Source: Gerris lacustris
Taxonomy: Eukaryota; Arthropoda; Insecta; Hemiptera; Gerridae
Length of the DNA: 64,000 nucleotides
Direction: 5' to 3'
Assembly (NCBI GenBank): GCA_951217055.1
Contig: OX578286.1
Location: 18,051,102-18,115,101, forward strand
The position numbers were made by a program, and so were the translations under genes. Positions 58,951 through 64,000 of this stretch are shown one piece after another (positions within the stretch are counted from its first letter, which is position 1; each line of letters begins with the position of its first letter). The notes below the pieces were generated by a model. The model saw only the letters and a list, made by a program, of their open reading frames with translations. It was not told the DNA's origin and did not search any database.

Positions 58951-59175
58951 CAACTTTCGACAAACCATCTAAATTTCGCCCGTCCACTTCTTTCTCGATC
59001 TTCCAATTTTTCTTGATCTTTGCGGATTCCACTCCAAGGCTTTTCACTATATTGTCTTCTTGTTCCCTTAGTGTATAGAGCCACTCCAGTCCCATTTCCG
59101 TTCTTAGCTTTTTCCCACCTGTCTTTACTTGGATAATATCCCAAAGATCGGCCAAAAGATCTTCAACATTCTTCG
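58951..59175 (-). pseudogene. Decayed C-terminus of a non-LTR retrotransposon reverse transcriptase
   Basis: Reading the minus strand from 59175 gives 75 codons ending at a stop at 58948-58950. They run RRMLKIFWP, then ERKWDWSGSIH, then KALEWNPQRSRKIGRSRKKW, then MVCRKL. This matches the conserved tail of arthropod and other LINE polyproteins (an LRRILRIxWP block, a RKWxWIGH block, then ALxWNPQGKRKxGRPRxTW). Seven in-frame stop codons interrupt it, so it is dead. Other frames of the same stretch are open by chance and should not be called genes. The catalytic reverse transcriptase domain is not visible upstream. It lies just before the 59587 exon on the opposite strand and is presumably an old intronic insertion. 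Confidence 0.85.
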
Positions 59176-59544
59176 CAAACAACAATTAATAGTAGCTGAT
59201 TTTCTATCCATTTCGTCATCTTCCACGTTTCCCAACCTTAAAGAGAACAGATTTTACATAATGGTTTTATTACATTATCTATTTATCAGCAAGTTTTCTC
59301 TTATCTTTTTATATTGTCTTTATTACATTGTCTTAATAGTTAATAACTGACAAATATCTGCAGTTGATTCTATCAAGATCTCTTTCTCATATCCCTATTA
59401 TTTTTTAACTAACAAGGGTTCATTAGCAGACACATTAACCAGTTTTTCCCTTCTCCACCTTGGGTCTGTTTCCATAAATTCCCTTCCTCTATTTACTGCT
59501 TTTCTTATGTACATATCTCATTGCGATTTGTTAATACATTTTCT

Positions 59545-59586
59545 GTATATTAAACTAACTATATTGTTTGTTTTTTCTGTTTACAG
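59545..59586 (+). promoter_or_regulatory. Splice acceptor and branch region of the 59587 exon
   Basis: TTAAACTAACT is followed by a T-rich stretch and then CAG at 59584-59586. Spacing and composition fit a normal arthropod 3' splice site. Confidence 0.65.
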
Positions 59587-59724
59587 CCCTTAGTAAGGAC
59601 GACGAGGATGTCAGTAAATCTACCAAAGGATCGAAGCTGCCGTTCAACGGATATTCCGATGAATTTCTAGATAGACTTGAGCCTAACGGAAACATACCAA
59701 ATCCAGATAAAAACATGAAGTTTG
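59587..59724 (+). CDS. Internal exon, 138 nt, phase 1-1, protein not recognised
   Basis: The best candidate for a real host exon here. It is preceded by a pyrimidine-rich tract ending in TTTACAG, with a branch-point-like ACTAAC about 30 nt upstream, and followed by the consensus donor GTGAGT at 59725. The first two bases complete a split codon and the last base starts the next one, so both introns are phase 1 and the exon adds 46 codons without shifting the frame. The peptide is hydrophilic, acidic and lysine-rich at its start (LSKDDEDVSKSTKGSKLPF), then NGYSDEFLDRLEPNGN, ending PDKNMKF. No membrane segment, cysteine or known motif is visible, so it looks like a linker or disordered segment. 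Codon use is more balanced than in surrounding DNA. I do not recognise the family; other exons must lie outside the window or be too short to see. Symmetric phase would allow it to be an alternative cassette exon (inference). Confidence 0.75.
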
Positions 59725-61465
59725 GTGAGTCTATTTCTTTTGTATTTATTGTGTAACTATGATTATATAATAACCTAATTACCTTATCTTAACTTTATCT
59801 TAGAGCGTAGGCTTTCGCGGTTATTGTCACAACGGAGTTATAGGTCTTCCGTTAATGACCGCCTCAAAGTGGATCCATGTTCCATGAGTTTAAGGGTCAG
59901 AATATCACATAACCCTTATTCTTCAAAAGCAAATGTCACTTAACACATCATGTGAACTGGGGTACCGATATATACCCTTCATCAAAGTGTAATACTACAT
60001 GTTTGGGTAAATCTCGTGCTATACACTCTGATAAAGGAGGAATATCGTTTAGTCACAAGTAGTTTTAACTAATTTACCATTATCTTATTTTTAATAAATT
60101 ATTATCAATGTCTCATATAAACATTCTACAATTAATAATCTGGTTGTGAAGCGAGGCTTTCTGTAATATTTACAGAACAAATAAATAAAAACAAATAAAA
60201 ATGGATTCGTATTATAATATGTATTTCTAATTGAAAGCATATCACCTTTGCTTTATGTTTTGTTTTAAGTTTACCATTTTCTCTAAGCAATCAACTATTT
60301 ACAAGAAGTTAGTTTTTTTGCTTATTATTTTCTTCGTGCAGGTTGAATTCCCAATCCAATTTCAAGACGAAATAGGCTTTTCTAAAAGTAAGATCTCGAT
60401 TAAGGAGAAGGAAAAAAAAATGTCAAGCTTTTCTTTTTTTCTTTGACAGATTTCTTTCGTTTTCTTCCTACTTCTTCTTGTGACATGACTTTAATCCTAC
60501 GTCTCTCATGGAAAAAAAGCTTTATTTTTGCTGTAGTGAGCTTATTCAAGGAGGGCGGTATAGAAACTGTGTTTCTCTGGTTTGGGGGGAGGGGGGTTCA
60601 GACGGTGTAGGATTGAGGAAGGGAGTTGACGCCAATCTCAATCATTATCAATCACGATAAAAATCCTTCCTCATTCTCTCCTTTATCCTCTTTTCTTGTT
60701 TCTTTTTCTCTGATTGTTTGGGTGGATCACACATGGGGAGAAGGTATAGTAAGGGGGGAGATCCTTAATATAGCAAAGGAAGCAGATGGCCTTGAGAAGG
60801 GAGAACTGTGATTTGAATGTAGAGGAAATTCAACTGGACATTAACCTAAGACTGCTATGGTGACGTAATATACACCTTGACACGATGCTAGAGTTTAAAT
60901 ATTCATCATAATGGGATTGGGCATCGTATAAGATTGGATTGGAGATCGTATAAGAGATTATTATTAGGTAATAATCCATGATGGTGACGCATTATAGCCC
61001 ATGGAAAGCTTAAAGATGGAAAGGCCTGCCAAATGGCTTAAACAACAATACATGGTTACTGGCGATGGATGTGGAAAAATGAAGTAGTTTGTTCTACGCC
61101 TCAGAGGGCTTCAAAAAACGCTGTATATAAGCCATGGGTCAAATCTTAACCGTTCTCCCACAAAGTCAAATATTTTTTAAGATTGCATACCTTTACTTAT
61201 AAAAACACTTATTGCTCCAAAAGTATAAAAGCTAGAACAAAATGTTTGATTTCGTTATAAAGATGACAACATTTTCTACAAGGAAAGTGTCATACATATT
61301 AATTTTGAGTTGAAAACTGAAATTATATAAATTTTATTTTTAAGAAAAAAAATTTTTATGTGGTTCAATAACTAAACCACCCATTATTAGGGGGTATTTT
61401 TTATAGTGAACTCCGCTGAAAGTAAAAAAGAAATATGTTTATTGTTGCTTTTGTTGACAACAATA
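59725..61465 (+). other. Probable intron downstream of the 59587 exon
   Basis: Starts with donor GTGAGT. Contains the weak exon candidate at 60342-60387, a G run at 60586-60596 and a short tandem GGATTGGGCATCGTATAAGA / GGATTGGAGATCGTATAAGA at 60914-60955. No further exon could be supported. Confidence 0.45.
60342..60387 (+). CDS. Possible small exon, 46 nt (weak)
   Basis: A T-rich tract ends in TCGTGCAG at 60341, and a GTAAGAT donor-like site follows at 60388. Read in phase 0 the 46 nt give VEFPIQFQDEIGFSK, which looks protein-like. However, the upstream exon ends in phase 1, and joining the two in that phase gives GGT followed by TGA, an immediate stop. So either this belongs to another transcript form, it ends the upstream protein with a C-terminal MKFG, or it is a chance match. 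No further support is visible. Confidence 0.22.
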
Positions 61466-61470
61466 AAAAA

Positions 61471-61548
61471 AGGTGAGAATACTAAACCAATCTTGCATTT
61501 TTGATATTAAAAAAAAGAAGATTGGTTTAGTGTTTAGTATACTCACCT
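61471..61548. mobile_element. Small foldback repeat, 78 bp
   Basis: AGGTGAGAATACTAAACCAA with TCTT pairs with AAGATTGGTTTAG and GTATACTCACCT at the other end. TGTTGACAACA, also palindromic, lies about 20 bp to the left. Confidence 0.6.
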
Positions 61549-61767
61549 ATAAGTCAACACTAGTTTATGATTTTATTCAACTATACCTTGTCTTAAATGA
61601 CTTTGTTCATAAGACTCAAAGTCTTGCTAACATTTGTTAGGAAATGCAAATGTTTTATTAGAATTTATTTTAAATTTAGTAAGCCAATGAAAATCGGGAT
61701 TAAAGAAAGACAGTTCTCCTTTAAAAGTAACTTTATTGTAAGAATCAATTCTTCAACCATTAGTGGT

Positions 61768-62140
61768 CAGTGGCGGCGAACTAGTAGAAATGCCTAAGAG
61801 AAAAGAATCAGTGGTGGATTGGAGACAGAGGTTGGGCTCTGACCAAATAGTGGTTGAATGCCGGCGTCGTACAATAAAGTTTCTTTTAGTGCAGGGACGT
61901 CTTTCATTAATCTCTTTCAAGCGCCCCTAATTTTTAGGCTCGACAAAGAGGGGGGGGGGGGGGGGGGGCGAGGGGCTACTTTTCGAAGCCCCAAGAGTTG
62001 CTGATGAGCAAATAAAAAAAGGTCGACTTTTCGATTTTCGCTTCCTTTTTTCCCTTCTTACAAGATTTTGGCGCCTCTCCAAAACCGGCGCTCGCTCTGG
62101 GCAGCCTAGTCTGCCCATTTGCAGATTAGGGCCTATACAC
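61768..62140. mobile_element. Possible hAT-type fragment, CAGTGGCGG start
   Basis: CAGTGGCGGCGAACTAG matches the terminus style of the 46149 element. GC-rich DNA near 62070-62110 (GGCGCCTCTCC, CCGGCGCTCGCTC) resembles the GGCGCC blocks of this hAT class. A G run of 19 lies at 61950-61968. The right end was not found. Confidence 0.35.
61950..61968. repeat. Poly(G) tract, 19 bp
   Basis: An unbroken G run inside the possible hAT fragment 61768-62140. Confidence 0.9.
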
Positions 62141-62405
62141 TACTTATCTAGACGAAGCCATTAACATATATAATTTTAAAATATATTTTCTATTACATAA
62201 AAAATTCTTTCTCTTAATATTTTTGATAGGTTATAAATATTGTGATTAGGTATAACGTATTTATGCAGAAATATGCTAAATATAAAGTTCTGTTTTAAGT
62301 TAAGATCTCGAATTGTCTAAACTCAATTAAAGTAAAATAATGCTGATTAGTATTTAATTGAAAAAATAACTAATAAATTGGTAGTGCGTGAAGTCTCACG
62401 TAAAA

Positions 62406-63386
62406 AGGGTTTCGTTGGTGTTGTAAACATGAAAGTAGTTGGGGGGGGGGGGGGGGAATTTCGATGTTTTTTGACAAAATTGCGGGAAAAATTAAACGCT
62501 TTCTACAAGTGTTATATATTTTTGGAATCTACTCTTTAATACCTTTCACTTGATACCTCACTCAAAATTTAAAAAAAATATTTTTTTCCCCGTGACATCA
62601 ATCAGCCGCCATCTTGGATTCCCAGTTAATCCGACCAAGTTGCCATTCTTATTTTTTCTTTGGCCCATCAGACCACACATTTTGCATATTTTTCTATATT
62701 TTTAGTAAGAGCGGAAATTCGATTTTAGGGGGGGGGGACACGCAAATTTCGATGTTTTTTGACAAAATGGCGCCGAAAATTGAACAATTTCCCCAAGTGA
62801 TATATATATTTGTAATCTACTCTTCAATACCTTTCATTTGATACCCTACCCAAAATTTAAAAAAAATATTTATTTTCGTGTGACATGAATTATCCGCCAT
62901 CTTGGATTCCCAGTAAATCAGATCAAATTGCTAATCTTATTTTTTCTATGGCCTACCAGACCACACATTTTGCATATTTTTCTATATTTTTAGTATGAGC
63001 GGAAATACGATTTTAAGGGGGGGGACACGCAAAATTTTGATGTTTTTTGACAAAATGGCGCCAAAAATTGAACACTTTCCCTAAGTGATATATATATTTG
63101 TAATCTACTCTTTAATACCTTTCATTTGATACCCCACTTAAAATTTTAAAAAAATATTTTTTTCGCATTACGTGAGTTATCCGCCATTTTGGATTTGAAC
63201 AGCTGATAATTTTGAGTTCGCTATATTTTTCCTGTGTGCGCGTCAAAACGATCTTTAATATTGGAAAGTTTCACGTTTCTATCTCTTTTTATTCAAAAGT
63301 TATTGGAACCGTACAGAGTGACAGACAGACAGACACATGGACGAAACTATAAGGGTTTCTTTTTTTGGTTTTACCAACGAAACCCT
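62406..63386 (+). mobile_element. Family D element with three internal tandem units, copy 2
   Basis: Bounded by AGGGTTTCGTTGGT and its exact complement ACCAACGAAACCCT. The body has three units of about 288 bp (starting near 62440, 62728 and 63016). Each has a G run, TTTCGATGTTTTTTGACAAA, AATCTACTCTTTAATACCTT, TTTCATTTGATACC, GCCATCTTGGATTCCC and GCATATTTTTCTATATTTTT. GACAGACAGACAGACAC lies near the right end. It encodes no transposase; the open frame at 62614-62841 is within the units. Compared with 32487-33347 it has one more unit and the opposite direction. Confidence 0.75.
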
Positions 63387-63389
63387 AAA

Positions 63390-64000
63390 AAAGAAGATAT
63401 ATAAAATTGGTTATATATTAAATATAAATTCGTTGAACCAATATTCTTTTATTTATTTTCTCAATTAATATTGTAATTTTTTAACCTTAAGTGTTAAAAA
63501 ATTTCTGCCAAAAGTTTGGATGGTTGGGAAAAAAAAACAACCTTTGATTTACATAAAGAATAATCAATTGTTTAACGATGAAGGGTGGGAGCAGATTCAG
63601 AAAAGGAATAGGAAGAAAAGAAGGAAGACAAAAAAAAATCCTCATTTCCATTTGCAAATGAGATGATTTTCCTCTATATACTTGGAAGTCAGTAGTGCAA
63701 ACGATTTTATGAAGAAAGACACAGTCAACCGTAGCAATGATTTATTTTGAATTGAAAATACACCGCTCCAAAAAGGAATGGTAAGGTGAAGAGAGTGTGA
63801 TGAAAAGGAAACACAAGAGGGTGGGGATGAATGAGAAATTGAAGAGGTTTAGGAACTCTGGTAGATGAAGGGATGAAATCGTCTCCCTTTGAGCTACACC
63901 AACTAAAAAGGGACTTTTTGAAAAAGGGGTGCGTTTTCTCCGAAATTCAATCACCGAGTTCATTCTCAGAAAAGGAATTTTACCACCCTTGTATTTGTAA
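63390..64000. other. AT-rich DNA to window end, no gene seen
   Basis: A purine-rich plus strand at 63580-63660. The minus-strand frame at 63742-63963 has no recognised feature. Confidence 0.5.

Noticed and set aside
58905..59185. Two open minus-strand frames of 79-80 codons
   Set aside because: The ancestral coding frame is the third one (LINE C-terminus with stops); the open frames are incidental.

Overview
This is a 64 kb stretch of AT-rich eukaryotic nuclear DNA. It has almost no protein-coding sequence: no long open reading frames, no operon-like gene clusters and no rRNA or complete tRNA. It is dominated by transposon remains, foldback elements and minisatellites. Repeat families with a GTCT microsatellite next to a phrase like CCGATTTTGATGAAATTTGG, together with ZMYM1-like hAT, Tigger-like and jockey/RTE-like fossils, fit an arthropod genome. 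I could not fix the species.

Only one host exon is well supported: 59587-59724 on the plus strand. It is 138 nt long, has good splice sites and a symmetric phase 1-1, and its protein is not recognised. A weak second exon candidate lies at 60342-60387. The rest of the window is most likely intron or intergenic DNA of that gene.

Layout: 1-12 kb holds the first copies of dispersed family A (about 610 bp, 5' hairpin, GTCT repeat), a 542 bp palindromic element, a fragment of family B, family C, and a complete 1058 bp hAT element with 8 bp target duplications. 12-22 kb holds a duplicated repeat in which one copy carries a 239 bp element and the other is the empty site, a second palindromic element with an inverted loop, a tandem array that looks derived from a retrotransposon C-terminus, and 90 bp and 75 bp arrays. 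22-31 kb holds 27 bp and 33 bp arrays, two small foldback elements, and a broken ZMYM1-like hAT transposase with one terminus. 31-41 kb holds a Tigger-type terminus, family D, family B in both orientations (one copy nested inside another transposon) and a 2 kb pyrimidine-rich strand. 41-49 kb holds TA arrays, 73 bp and 51 bp arrays, reverse copies of family A carrying three inserted elements, and a Tigger-like DDE fossil. 49-64 kb holds a Harbinger-like element (TTA duplication), a TTAA element, a third TIR element, a decayed non-LTR retrotransposon C-terminus, the exon, and a second copy of family D.

The informative parts are the insertion histories. Target duplications, a paralogous empty site and nested copies let several non-autonomous families be delimited from this window alone. 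Family names A to E are local labels used here, not database names.
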